From an uncultured Sphingomonadaceae bacterium (GTDB lineage Bacteria; Pseudomonadota; Alphaproteobacteria; Sphingomonadales; Sphingomonadaceae): DNA of 64,000 nt. A program made the translations under genes and the position numbers. Positions 27,085 to 35,396 of this stretch are shown one piece after another (the first letter of the stretch is position 1; every line of letters begins with the position of its first letter). Below the pieces are notes generated by a model. It searched no databases and was not told where the DNA came from. It saw only the letters and a program-made list of their open reading frames with translations. The stretch lies in contig CANLQE010000001.1 of the NCBI GenBank assembly GCA_947493215.1, forward strand, positions 186,001 to 250,000. The letters run 5' to 3'.

Positions 27085-28722
27085 TCAGATCTCGAGATTA
27101 CGCTTCCCGCGCATTACCGTCCGACTCTCACTACCCTTCAACGCTGTCGATTTCGCTCGGATCGTGTCGAGGAAATGCCAAGTCGAGGTCGCCTTTTCCG
27201 ATGTCAGCGAAACGGTCATATACCCGCGATTGGATGTATCGCACCATTGCAACTGGTCATTGGTCTCCCGCACCGCGCGCGCCGCTGTCGCGGGGTCTGC
27301 TCCAGACAGGTAAGATTCTAGGCCAGGCGATGTCACACTATGACCGCCAAATTCAACGCCTGCTGCGCCGCTTTCGGTTTCCAGATTAAACGCCCAACCA
27401 TTATGGCTATCACCCGATAGCACGATCAGGTCAGCGTCCGCTTCCTGCGCGCCCAGCAAAGCTCGCTCGCGCGCTTTGGGATAACCATCCCAGCTGTCGA
27501 GGTTAATCGGCAGGCCAACCTTGGCCGCCAATGCTCCAACCGCAACCCGCGCTTTGGCAAAGGCAGGCGCATCATCGGCGAGCCAGTTGACGGCCTCTTG
27601 CGGTAGTTTCAATTCGCCCATGACACATTGCTGGCCCCAGACCTGCCATTTGGTTCCTGACGCGCGGGATTTGCGCATCGCATCATTTAGCCAAGTCTCT
27701 TGGACAGCGCCGAGCATCTGCCGTTCGGGGTCCTGCCAGACGGTATCGCGAAATGTTTCAAGCGCGGTCTGGATATTTTCCTGACCCTGCAAGGCAGCGG
27801 CTAAATCGGCCGGCTCGCTGCGTCCGCCAATTCGGCTTTCGGTCATGAACAAGGTGGCGAGATCACCAATCTGATATTCACTCCATAAAGGCGCGCCGTC
27901 TTCACGGTCGCGCACCGGCATCCATTCCCGATAGACTTGTTCGGCCACACGCTTGCGGACTTCCCAATCACCCTCTGTCTTAGGCTGGTGATTTTGCGCG
28001 CCGCTCATATGGGCGTCATTGGTAAATTCATGATCGTCCCACATGGCGATCATAGGATAGAGCTGATGAATCCGCTGTAAGTCGGGATCACTGCGATAGG
28101 CCGCGTAGCGCAGGCGATAGTCCGCGAGCTGCACAATCTCATGCCCCGGATCAAGGACCCGACCTTCCAATGCCTCTTTGATCGAAGGATAGGTGCCGAC
28201 CGGATATTCGTAAAGATAATCACCTGTATGCATGACCAAGTCGAGATCATTCCGCTCCGCCGCATGGGCATAGGCGTTGAAATAACCAAAGGGCATGTTG
28301 GAGCAGCCGAAGACACCAAGATTAAATTTTTCGGTTGGTCCTTGCGGTAGCGTCCGGGTACGGCCCGCGGCAGACTTTGATCCGTCCGGCGCTATGAAGC
28401 GAAAGAAATACCATTGATTCTCTGCCAGATCGGGCACGATAAATTTGGCGATATGATCGCGGCTGGCAGAGGCGGTGACCTCGCCCACCATCTTGGCATC
28501 AGAGAAGTCCACATTTTGCGCTACTTCAACGGTCAACTTCATATCGCCGTTGCCAACATAACGCGTCCATAAAAGCACGGAATTCTGAGAAGGCTCGCCG
28601 CTGGCCACACCATGTGTGAAACCGCTTGCGCGCGCCAATGTGGCAGATGCTGAGGCGGACATTGCGCCCAGGCCAAAGGTTCCAAGCTGGATGAGCTGGC
28701 GGCGATCAATTTTTGTGTTCAT
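27085..28722 (-). CDS. phoD: PhoD-type alkaline phosphatase / phosphodiesterase (Tat-exported)
   Basis: From ATG 28722 the product has 545 residues. Residues 1-30 hold the twin-arginine motif DRRQLIQLG with a hydrophobic core and ASA, as in exported PhoD. The metal-binding segments are visible: GCSN, HTGDYLYEY, WDDHEFTND and LSGDSHNGW. PhoD hydrolyses phosphate mono- and diesters using Fe/Ca, to scavenge phosphate. A reading to 28749 would add nine residues before the signal. The DUF3667 gene lies just upstream, four bases apart. No PHO box was identified. Confidence 0.88.
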   Translation of the reverse strand: MNTKIDRRQLIQLGTFGLGAMSASASATLARASGFTHGVASGEPSQNSVLLWTRYVGNGDMKLTVEVAQNVDFSDAKMVGEVTASASRDHIAKFIVPDLAENQWYFFRFIAPDGSKSAAGRTRTLPQGPTEKFNLGVFGCSNMPFGYFNAYAHAAERNDLDLVMHTGDYLYEYPVGTYPSIKEALEGRVLDPGHEIVQLADYRLRYAAYRSDPDLQRIHQLYPMIAMWDDHEFTNDAHMSGAQNHQPKTEGDWEVRKRVAEQVYREWMPVRDREDGAPLWSEYQIGDLATLFMTESRIGGRSEPADLAAALQGQENIQTALETFRDTVWQDPERQMLGAVQETWLNDAMRKSRASGTKWQVWGQQCVMGELKLPQEAVNWLADDAPAFAKARVAVGALAAKVGLPINLDSWDGYPKARERALLGAQEADADLIVLSGDSHNGWAFNLETESGAAGVEFGGHSVTSPGLESYLSGADPATAARAVRETNDQLQWCDTSNRGYMTVSLTSEKATSTWHFLDTIRAKSTALKGSESRTVMRGKRNLEI

Positions 28723-28726
28723 ATGT

Positions 28727-29902
28727 TTATCCCAAAATCCCAACTGCAAACAAAATGGCGAAAAACAATGTCATGCTGATGACAGTGAAGACAAGCAAGG
28801 CCGAAAGTCTGAGCAGGGCCTCGATCCTGGAAAGCTTGTAGGCATGCCGCAGCTGTCGGTACATATGAAATGGCGGATAGAACATAAGCAAACTAGCCCA
28901 TATCGCTTGTGAAACGCCGAGCGCTGCCAGCACTGCGCAAGTAATGAACAGCAACGACATGAAGCTGATCGAATAGGTCGTAAAAACGGCGTGATCATAA
29001 AAATGATAACCGCGACGACCGATAAGGGTCAGCCATACGAAGGGCAGAGAAATCGGGATAAGCAACCATGCAAATTTATAACCATTGGCTTTGAGCTTGT
29101 AGAGCAGCAGGTCCGGGTTCTCGTTTACAGTTTTGATTCCGTCCCTGATCGTCTCATCCAATTCCTTCGAACCGGTCGTTACGCTGCTGTCATCGTTCAG
29201 AATATTGCCCTCTTGAATATCATCAAGGCCAGTTTGCAATTGATCGAGCTCTTCATCGGAAAAATTGCCTATTTTGATGGCACCATCGCCCAACTTGACC
29301 TCCGGATAGGGCGCGTCCTTCCCAGTCATCGTCGCCAGGAGATTGCGCCCTTTCTTCAAATCAAGTAGCTCCTGACGCAAATTTTCTTGGTCCGCTTCAC
29401 CGGCCGACTCCAGCTCGGCTTCCTTTTCTGTAATCTGCCGCTTGATATCGGCAGTTTGCACCATGATGCCCCTGTTGACGTTTTCGTCAGTCTCCAATCC
29501 GTTACCGCCCGAGAAAGGATCTCCAAGGAAGGAAAAGACCGCGAACATCATGAAAACGGAAAACAAAAACAACGCCATGGGAGAGATAAACCGCGCGCGT
29601 TGGCCGTGAATATAACGCCGGGTCAAGTCTCCCGGTTTCCAGGCCAAGAGCGGCAGCGTTCGCCAGAATTTGCCTTCAAAATGCAGGACACCGTGCAGGA
29701 TATCATGCCAAAATGCGCCGATCGAGCGATGAATATGCAGCGGCTGTCCGCAATTGTTACAATAGCTGCCAGTAACAGGTGCTTCGCAATTCAAACACTT
29801 GCCAGAATCTCCTGCAGCCGCGTCACCGCTTTCGCTCTCGACTGCTTTCGCAATCAAGGCGCCTTCAATTATCGTTCCCGCTGCTTCAAACTCTCCCGAC
29901 AT
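28727..29902 (-). CDS. DUF3667 zinc-ribbon membrane protein
   Basis: This protein of 391 residues has an N-terminal zinc ribbon (CLNCEAPVTGSYCNNCGQP) followed by a conserved membrane block (FWRTLPLLAWKPGDLTRRYI, then a helix). The middle is a charged, probably coiled-coil stretch (about 145-245, rich in Glu/Lys/Asp) before several helices near the C-terminus. DUF3667 has no known function. It lies directly upstream of phoD and is likely cotranscribed. ATG 29902 is preferred over a TTG at 29920. Confidence 0.82.
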   Translation of the reverse strand: MSGEFEAAGTIIEGALIAKAVESESGDAAAGDSGKCLNCEAPVTGSYCNNCGQPLHIHRSIGAFWHDILHGVLHFEGKFWRTLPLLAWKPGDLTRRYIHGQRARFISPMALFLFSVFMMFAVFSFLGDPFSGGNGLETDENVNRGIMVQTADIKRQITEKEAELESAGEADQENLRQELLDLKKGRNLLATMTGKDAPYPEVKLGDGAIKIGNFSDEELDQLQTGLDDIQEGNILNDDSSVTTGSKELDETIRDGIKTVNENPDLLLYKLKANGYKFAWLLIPISLPFVWLTLIGRRGYHFYDHAVFTTYSISFMSLLFITCAVLAALGVSQAIWASLLMFYPPFHMYRQLRHAYKLSRIEALLRLSALLVFTVISMTLFFAILFAVGILG

Positions 29903-30012
29903 AAACCGAGTTTTCGCCAATTTGACCGATAAGGCAAGCGGCTTTTCAACAACAGCAGATTGCCGAGATCATGTTTCCATTGGTCGCACGACTTCAGCGC
30001 TACTCGTTATCG

Positions 30013-30657
30013 CTATCGCGCCAAAATTCCAGCCATCACCAGATCGACTGTCTGCTCACGATAGGCATCGCGCATTTTTTCGTCGAAATCATCGCGACCA
30101 TAGCAATATTTCCAGACCAGCTTGCCGGTGAAGAAACGGTCGGCAGCGCCCGTGACGGCGGAATAGAACAGGTCAGGGTCCAAATCGCGGAACACGCCGG
30201 TCTTAATGCCATCGCCGACAAAAATATTATAGGCTTCTGACAGCGGTTTGAGATATTTATTCGCAATGTCGCGCGCGCCTTCGGGGGGCAGGTCGCGGAT
30301 CAAGCGCATGGTCAGGCGGTGAATATAGGGATATTTATAATAGGTATCGATAACCGCGCCGATATGGTGGCGCAGCTTGTCCTCGGGCGGCATATCCTTG
30401 GCAATCAGCAGCCCAACATCTTCGACAATCTTGGTCATGTCGCGTTCGAGAATCGCTTCGAGCAGGCCGTCTTTATTACCGAAATAATATTTGACCAGCG
30501 CGCTGTTCAGGCCAGAGCGGACGGATAGCTCGCTAAAGGATATATCAATCGTGTCGCCTTCACGCATGATCAGACTGGCCGTTTCGATCAGTTTGCCGCG
30601 CGCGCTGGCGCTATCCATATCCCCGTTTTTGTCAGCCTGTTTGTCAGCGCTCATCAT
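30013..30657 (-). CDS. TetR-family transcriptional regulator
   Basis: This 214-residue protein has an N-terminal HTH (residues 35-60: SFSELSVRSGLNSALVKYYF is the recognition part) and a helical ligand-binding C-terminus. Such regulators commonly control the acyl-CoA genes next to them. GAGGGG lies upstream of the two adjacent ATGs (30657, 30654). The gene follows an enoyl-CoA hydratase on the same strand, and a 12-bp palindrome at 30703-30714 lies in between. The ligand is likely an acyl-CoA or related metabolite, by context. Confidence 0.87.
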   Translation of the reverse strand: MMSADKQADKNGDMDSASARGKLIETASLIMREGDTIDISFSELSVRSGLNSALVKYYFGNKDGLLEAILERDMTKIVEDVGLLIAKDMPPEDKLRHHIGAVIDTYYKYPYIHRLTMRLIRDLPPEGARDIANKYLKPLSEAYNIFVGDGIKTGVFRDLDPDLFYSAVTGAADRFFTGKLVWKYCYGRDDFDEKMRDAYREQTVDLVMAGILAR

Positions 30658-30702
30658 ATTTCCCCTCACTCGGCAAGCCTCTTCACAAGCAGGCTCTTAC
30701 TC

Positions 30703-30714
30703 AAGTGATCACTT
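30703..30714. promoter_or_regulatory. Perfect palindrome upstream of tetR
   Basis: AAGTGATCACTT is a perfect 12-bp palindrome 46-57 bases before the tetR start, overlapping the last bases of the enoyl-CoA hydratase gene. Size and place fit a TetR autoregulatory operator. Confidence 0.45.
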
Positions 30715-31578
30715 ATAAGCAGGTTCGTCCCGCCAAGGGAAGGTGTCTGGCATATCCGCCGACACTTTGTCCGGATAGACCGGATCGCGTTTTTCGAGGA
30801 AACTGGCGATTCCTTCTGCTGCATCGCCCGATTTTGCGCGATTATAGATGATCCGGCTGTCAATCTTATGCGCTTCCATCGGATGGTCGGCGCACGGTAT
30901 CTGCCACAGCATCTGCCGGGTGAGCGCAATCGAAACTGGAGCGGTATTGTCAACAATCTCCCGCGCCAGAGCATAGGCAGCAGGCAGCAGCTCGTCGGGC
31001 TTGTGGATCGAGCGGATCAGGCCGCCATCGAGCGCTTCCTGCGCATTGAACACACGCCCGGTCATGCACCATTCCAGTGCCTGCGGACGACCAACAATAT
31101 GCGGCAAGAACCAGCTCGCCGCGCCATCAGGAGCAATACCGCGCCGGGCAAAGACAAATCCAAAGCGGGCTGTCTCGCTCGCAAGGCGAATGTCCATCGG
31201 CAGTTGCAATGTCGCGCCAACGCCGACGGCTGCGCCATTAACCGCAGCAATAACCGGTTTCAGGCATTGATAGATACGCAGCGTCAGCTTACCGCCGCCA
31301 TCACGCACCCGCGGGTCGGAATAATCGTCTACCGGGTCGCTGCTGGCAAACGGCTTCGCGCCGCCTTCTGGTGTCAGGTCAGCACCGGCACAAAATGCCC
31401 GGTCCCCTGCCCCCGTTACCACCACCGCGCGAACATCGTCGTCGGCATCAATCTGATCAAATGCGTCACACATTTCCTTCAACATGGTGTTGGTGAAGGC
31501 GTTCATTTTTTCGGGGCGGTTGATCGTGATGGTCGCGACATTGTCGGCAACATCATATTTGATCTGTGTGTAGGTCAT
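30709..31578 (-). CDS. Enoyl-CoA hydratase/isomerase family protein
   Basis: This 289-residue crotonase-fold enzyme has the oxyanion-hole segments AGDRAFCAGADLTPEG and AAVNGAAVGVGATL, and RRGIAPDGAASW in the catalytic region. The first catalytic Glu position is taken by Gly (AVGVGAT) and the second region has Asp, so hydratase, isomerase or another crotonase reaction cannot be told apart. The ATG at 31578 with AGAGGA upstream is chosen; an open frame runs further through the repeat region. It follows the SDR and thiolase genes in transcription order. Confidence 0.83.
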   Translation of the reverse strand: MTYTQIKYDVADNVATITINRPEKMNAFTNTMLKEMCDAFDQIDADDDVRAVVVTGAGDRAFCAGADLTPEGGAKPFASSDPVDDYSDPRVRDGGGKLTLRIYQCLKPVIAAVNGAAVGVGATLQLPMDIRLASETARFGFVFARRGIAPDGAASWFLPHIVGRPQALEWCMTGRVFNAQEALDGGLIRSIHKPDELLPAAYALAREIVDNTAPVSIALTRQMLWQIPCADHPMEAHKIDSRIIYNRAKSGDAAEGIASFLEKRDPVYPDKVSADMPDTFPWRDEPAYK

Positions 31579-31601
31579 GGGGAGGTCCTCTCCTTTAAAA
31601 C

Positions 31602-31761
31602 TCCTCTCCCCCTGAGGGAGAGGAAACGAGAGCTTGGCAGCTTGGCTGCCTAGCGAAGTTGGAGAGGGGGATTGGCTTGGTACATCCTCTCGCCCCCTCT
31701 CCAAGATTTTCTAGCCAGTAAACTGACAAGCAAATCTGTCCTCTCCCTCCAGGGGAGAGGA
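31602..31761. repeat. Compound palindromic repeat element
   Basis: Three hairpins share one core: TCCTCTCCC/GGGAGAGGA at 31602-31624, TTGGAGAGGGGG / CCCCCTCTCCAA at 31659-31704 (12-bp arms, 22-base spacer), and TCCTCTCCC/GGGAGAGGA again at 31739-31761. Between the first two is a further GGCAG/CTGCC hairpin. The element fills the gap between the enoyl-CoA hydratase and the SDR gene and resembles the extragenic palindromic or MITE-like elements of sphingomonads. It could fold in RNA and weaken read-through. Confidence 0.75.
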
Positions 31762-31772
31762 GCTTGTTCTTA

Positions 31773-32558
31773 CTACCTTGGCGCCATACGGATAGCACCA
31801 TCAAGACGCACATCTTCACCGTTAAAGTAGCCGGTTTCGATCATGCATAGCGCCAATTTGGCATATTCATCAGGCTGACCCAGACGTTTCGGGAACGGCA
31901 CAGACGCCGACAGAGCGTCACGGACCTTGTCCGGTGCGCCAGCGAGCAATGGCGTATCGAAAATACCGGGCAGGATTGTGTTCACACGAATGCCGTCGCC
32001 CATCAAATCGCGTGCAATCGGCAGCGTCATGCCAACCACGCCGCCTTTGGAAGCGGAATAGGCGGCCTGTCCCATTTGGCCATCTTCAGCAGCAACTGAA
32101 GCGGTGTTGACCATCGCCCCGCGCTCACCATTATCGTCGAGCGGGTCGAGGGTCAGCATTCCGGCGGCCGACTTTGCGATGCAGCGGAATGTACCGACCA
32201 GATTCACCTGAATGACAAAGTTAAACGCATCCATTGGGAAATGGCTGATCGAGCCATCTTCGCGGCTGCGTTTCGCGGTTTTGATCGCGTTACCGATACC
32301 GGCACAATTGACCAAAATGCGTTCCTGACCATTGGCCGCACGGGCCTTTGCAAAACCAGCGTCGACACTGTCATCATCGGTCACATTGACCTTGCAAAAA
32401 ACGCCGCCCAGCTCAGCGGCCAGCGCTTCGCCTTTTTCTTCGTTGAGATCGAACAAGGCGACTTTAACGCCTTTTTCCGCGAGGCGGCGGGCCGTGGCAG
32501 CACCGAGTCCGGATGCACCGCCCGTAACGACCGCCGACATTGTGTTGTTGAGTTCCAT
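31773..32558 (-). CDS. Short-chain dehydrogenase, 3-hydroxyacyl-CoA dehydrogenase type
   Basis: This 261-residue enzyme has the SDR features TGGASGLGAATA (NAD binding), NCAGIGNAIK, and the catalytic Ser/Tyr/Lys in NTASVAAEDGQMGQAAYSASK (residues split over about 150-172). Similarity to type 2 3-hydroxyacyl-CoA dehydrogenase and its place after a thiolase in the same operon suggest oxidation of a hydroxyacyl-CoA. The ATG at 32558 is 22 bases downstream of the thiolase stop. Confidence 0.85.
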   Translation of the reverse strand: MELNNTMSAVVTGGASGLGAATARRLAEKGVKVALFDLNEEKGEALAAELGGVFCKVNVTDDDSVDAGFAKARAANGQERILVNCAGIGNAIKTAKRSREDGSISHFPMDAFNFVIQVNLVGTFRCIAKSAAGMLTLDPLDDNGERGAMVNTASVAAEDGQMGQAAYSASKGGVVGMTLPIARDLMGDGIRVNTILPGIFDTPLLAGAPDKVRDALSASVPFPKRLGQPDEYAKLALCMIETGYFNGEDVRLDGAIRMAPR

Positions 32559-32580
32559 GAGTTTTCTTTCTGTTCTTAAC

Positions 32581-33753
32581 TTAATTCAAGCGTTCGATGA
32601 TGGTCACATTAGCCTGACCGCCGCCTTCACACATGGTCTGCAAACCATATTTCGAACCGCGCGTTTCCATTGCATTGAGCAAGGTCGCCATCAATTTCGT
32701 GCCGGAAGCACCGAGCGGATGACCCAGAGCAATGGCACCGCCATTGACGTTAATCTTGCTACGGTCCGCGCCGGTATGTTTCAGCCATGCAAGCGGCACA
32801 GGGGCAAAAGCTTCGTTGACCTCATATAGGTCGATATCATCAATCTTCATGCCAGCGCGCTGCAAAGCCCGATCTGTAGCGAACAAGGGTTCTTCCAGCA
32901 TGATCACCGGATCACCAGCCGTCACAGTCAAGTTGACGATCCGTGCGCGTGGGGTGAGGCCATGGTCTTTCAGGGCCTGTTCGGAGCATACCAAAACGGC
33001 ACTGGAACCATCGCAAATCTGGCTGGCATTCGCAGCGGTAATCGCGCCGCCTTCTTGCAGTAGTTTCACGCCGCCAATGCTTTCCATACTGGCATCGAAA
33101 CGAATGCCTTCATCAACTTTGTGCATGTCGTCGCCTTCCGGCGTTTCGATCTGCACACCGACAATCTCATTTTCAAACGCACCGGATTCGGTGGCTGCAA
33201 TAGCTTTTTTGTGACTTTCCAAGGCGAACGCATCGAGATCATCGCGATTAAAGCCATGTTTTTTCACCAGCATTTCCGCGCCCATGAACTGGCTGAAATT
33301 GATACCGGGATAAGCTTCGTCGAGACGCGGGCTTTTATTGGTGCCCAGATCGGCATCCTTAAACAGCTTAAAAGTCGATCCCATGGGAACGCGGGTCATG
33401 CTTTCCACGCCGTGCGCCAAAACCATATCCTGCGTGCCAGACATGACGCCTTGGGCCGCGAACTGGATGGATTGCTGCGAAGACCCACATTGACGATCAA
33501 TCGAAACCGAAGGAATGCTGTCCGGAAGTTTGGAAGCCAAAACGCTGTTGCGCCCCACATCACCCGATTGTTCGCCGCCCTGCATCACGCAGCCGGTAAT
33601 GACATCTTCGATAGCCTTGGGGTCAAAATCATTGCGATCCGCAATGGCATCCAGCGTCGCTGCGCCCAAATCTACCGCATGGGTTCCAGCCAACCGGCCA
33701 CCCCGGCGACCGCCTGCGGTCCGAACTACGTCTACAATATAGGCTTCTGCCAT
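32581..33753 (-). CDS. Acetyl-CoA acetyltransferase (thiolase)
   Basis: This 390-residue thiolase has the nucleophile Cys in SIDRQCGSSQQ (near residue 88), GGAIALGHPLGASG, and the second Cys near the C-terminus in MCEGGGQANV. It removes acetyl-CoA or another short unit from a 3-ketoacyl-CoA, or condenses in reverse. It is the first gene of the thiolase-SDR-hydratase-tetR run, with a TTTAA-N8-TTAAA box 37 bases before its start. Confidence 0.9.
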   Translation of the reverse strand: MAEAYIVDVVRTAGGRRGGRLAGTHAVDLGAATLDAIADRNDFDPKAIEDVITGCVMQGGEQSGDVGRNSVLASKLPDSIPSVSIDRQCGSSQQSIQFAAQGVMSGTQDMVLAHGVESMTRVPMGSTFKLFKDADLGTNKSPRLDEAYPGINFSQFMGAEMLVKKHGFNRDDLDAFALESHKKAIAATESGAFENEIVGVQIETPEGDDMHKVDEGIRFDASMESIGGVKLLQEGGAITAANASQICDGSSAVLVCSEQALKDHGLTPRARIVNLTVTAGDPVIMLEEPLFATDRALQRAGMKIDDIDLYEVNEAFAPVPLAWLKHTGADRSKINVNGGAIALGHPLGASGTKLMATLLNAMETRGSKYGLQTMCEGGGQANVTIIERLN

Positions 33754-33789
33754 CTTCCTGCTCCTTTGATGTTATCTGAGAATCCAAAA

Positions 33790-33807
33790 TTTAATTGAAC
33801 GGTTAAA
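33790..33807. promoter_or_regulatory. TTTAA-N8-TTAAA operator-like box (thiolase)
   Basis: A perfect 5-bp inverted repeat with an eight-base core TTGAACGG lies 37-54 bases before the thiolase ATG. Related boxes are at 38315, 46068 and 56589, all upstream of acyl-CoA or associated genes. The core of this site shares TTGAACG with the one at 56589. Confidence 0.55.
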
Positions 33808-33831
33808 CTTGCACTGTCCTAGCGTCAAATG

Positions 33832-33871
33832 AAAAAGGCCGATCATCACCATTGTGATAACCGGCCTTTTT
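33832..33871. terminator. Bidirectional rho-independent terminator
   Basis: AAAAAGGCC and GGCCTTTTT pair around a partly paired loop (ATCATCAC/GTGAT), with A/T runs on both sides. It ends the aldehyde dehydrogenase message (minus strand, stop at 33891) and insulates the thiolase promoter. Confidence 0.8.
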
Positions 33872-33890
33872 CGAGTCTTAACCTGCGATT

Positions 33891-35318
33891 TTAAGCAGGT
33901 ACGTTATCTTTCTTGACCGTGATCACCTGCGGATAGGTAAATTCGAGCAGGCCTTCTTTGCCATATTCCGCGCCAAAGCCGGACTGCTTGTGTCCACCAA
34001 AGGGAGCAAATGGCGACAGGTGGAGGAATTCATTAACCCACACGGTGCCGGTTTCCAGCTGCTCAGCAATTTCGACACCTTTGTCGGGATCAGCGGTCCA
34101 AACCGCACCGGCCAGACCATATTCGCTATCATTGGCGCGCTGGATCACTTCCTCTTCGGTGCTGAACTTCATCAGCGGCATCACCGGACCAAATTGCTCC
34201 TCAGCCACAATCCGTGCGTCTTCGGGCGGGTTGTCGAGAATCGTGATCGGCATATAATATCCCGGAACATCGGGATCATGATCGCCGCCGACGAGGAATT
34301 TATAGCCATTGTCCTTGGCATCCTGAACCAATTCCAGCACGCGATCATATTGCTTCTTATTCTGGATCGGGCCCACCGCAGTGCCTTGCTGCGCGCCGTC
34401 ACCGACTTTCACATTTTTGGCATATTCAGCAATGGCCGTACTCAGCTCATCATAAATATCTTCGTGTATATAAATGCGTTTCGCCGCGACGCAAATTTGC
34501 CCGGCATTGGTAAAGCTCGACCAGAAAAGCTGCTCGGCAACTTTCTCGACATTGGCGTCAGGCAAGACGATAGACGCATCATTGCCGCCCAGTTCGAGCG
34601 TGATCCGTTTGAGATCCTTGGATGCGCCTTCCATGATCTTCTTACCGGTTGCGGTCGAGCCGGTGAAAGTAATCTTGTCGATATCAGGATGACCGGTAAT
34701 CAAGGGTCCCAGACTATCTTCACCGGTAATGATGTTGACCACACCAGCGGGTGCGACATCCTTGATCAATTCCGCCAGTCGCAAGGTCGTTAGCGGCGTA
34801 AATGGAGACGGTTTGAGCACGATCGTGCAACCGGACAGCAAGGCAGGTGCAATTTTCTGAACCGCCATCATGACCGGGAAATTCCAAGGCACAATGCCGC
34901 CTACTACGCCAACCGGAACCCGGCGGGTTCGGCTGAGGCGCTCATCGCTATCTTCATTAATTTCATCATCAAGGTCGAGCGTGGATTGGGCTCCGGCCAT
35001 CATCGATGCGCCAATAATCTCGCCCTGCGCCTGTGCGTGAGGCTTGCCTTGCTCGGCAGTCAACAAGCGAAACAGCTCATCGCTATTTTCCTTGATCGTT
35101 GCAGAAATGGCCTGCACCACTGCCCGACGGTCTTCGATAGACTTCTTGCTCCACGCCGGGAATGCAGAGCGCGCGGCAGCTACTGCCTGATTGAGTTCTG
35201 CTTCGCCGGAACACGGCACCTGACCGATCACTTCTTCGTTAGCGGGATTGACCACGTCCAACATTTTGGATGTGCTGATCATCTCGCCGTTGATGAGATT
35301 CTTATATTGGGTAACCAT
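33891..35318 (-). CDS. NAD(P)-dependent aldehyde dehydrogenase
   Basis: This 475-residue enzyme oxidises an aldehyde to an acid. The catalytic Glu is in TLELGGNDASIVL and the catalytic Cys in NAGQICVAAKR; the cofactor region is TFTGSTATGKKIM. The length fits non-acylating ALDHs. ATG 35318 has AAAGGAGAGCGAC immediately upstream, clearly better than a further ATG at 35345. Its neighbour, a P450 gene, would supply an alcohol that could be oxidised through the aldehyde. Confidence 0.9.
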   Translation of the reverse strand: MVTQYKNLINGEMISTSKMLDVVNPANEEVIGQVPCSGEAELNQAVAAARSAFPAWSKKSIEDRRAVVQAISATIKENSDELFRLLTAEQGKPHAQAQGEIIGASMMAGAQSTLDLDDEINEDSDERLSRTRRVPVGVVGGIVPWNFPVMMAVQKIAPALLSGCTIVLKPSPFTPLTTLRLAELIKDVAPAGVVNIITGEDSLGPLITGHPDIDKITFTGSTATGKKIMEGASKDLKRITLELGGNDASIVLPDANVEKVAEQLFWSSFTNAGQICVAAKRIYIHEDIYDELSTAIAEYAKNVKVGDGAQQGTAVGPIQNKKQYDRVLELVQDAKDNGYKFLVGGDHDPDVPGYYMPITILDNPPEDARIVAEEQFGPVMPLMKFSTEEEVIQRANDSEYGLAGAVWTADPDKGVEIAEQLETGTVWVNEFLHLSPFAPFGGHKQSGFGAEYGKEGLLEFTYPQVITVKKDNVPA

Positions 35319-35396
35319 GTCGCTCTCCTTTGGAATTTGTGCCATATCGTTTCTATTTTGTGTTCGTATATCTTATTACAAGGCCGCCCACGCCTC

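Noticed and set aside
26988-27389. 133-codon plus-strand frame between the aminotransferase and phoD
   Set aside because: Most of it overlaps the 3-prime end of phoD antisense, and the rest is the aminotransferase promoter region. No motif and unusual composition.
31602-31761. Repeat cluster considered as a CRISPR array
   Set aside because: Only three hairpins of different spacing and orientation, no regular spacers and no cas genes nearby.
33790-33807. TTTAA-N8-TTAAA considered as a CtrA box
   Set aside because: The spacer is eight bases where CtrA needs seven, and the last base is A instead of C. Kept as a separate motif.
33990-34793. 267-codon plus-strand frame opposite the aldehyde dehydrogenase
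   Set aside because: Shadow of the ALDH gene, whose catalytic Glu and Cys motifs are unambiguous.
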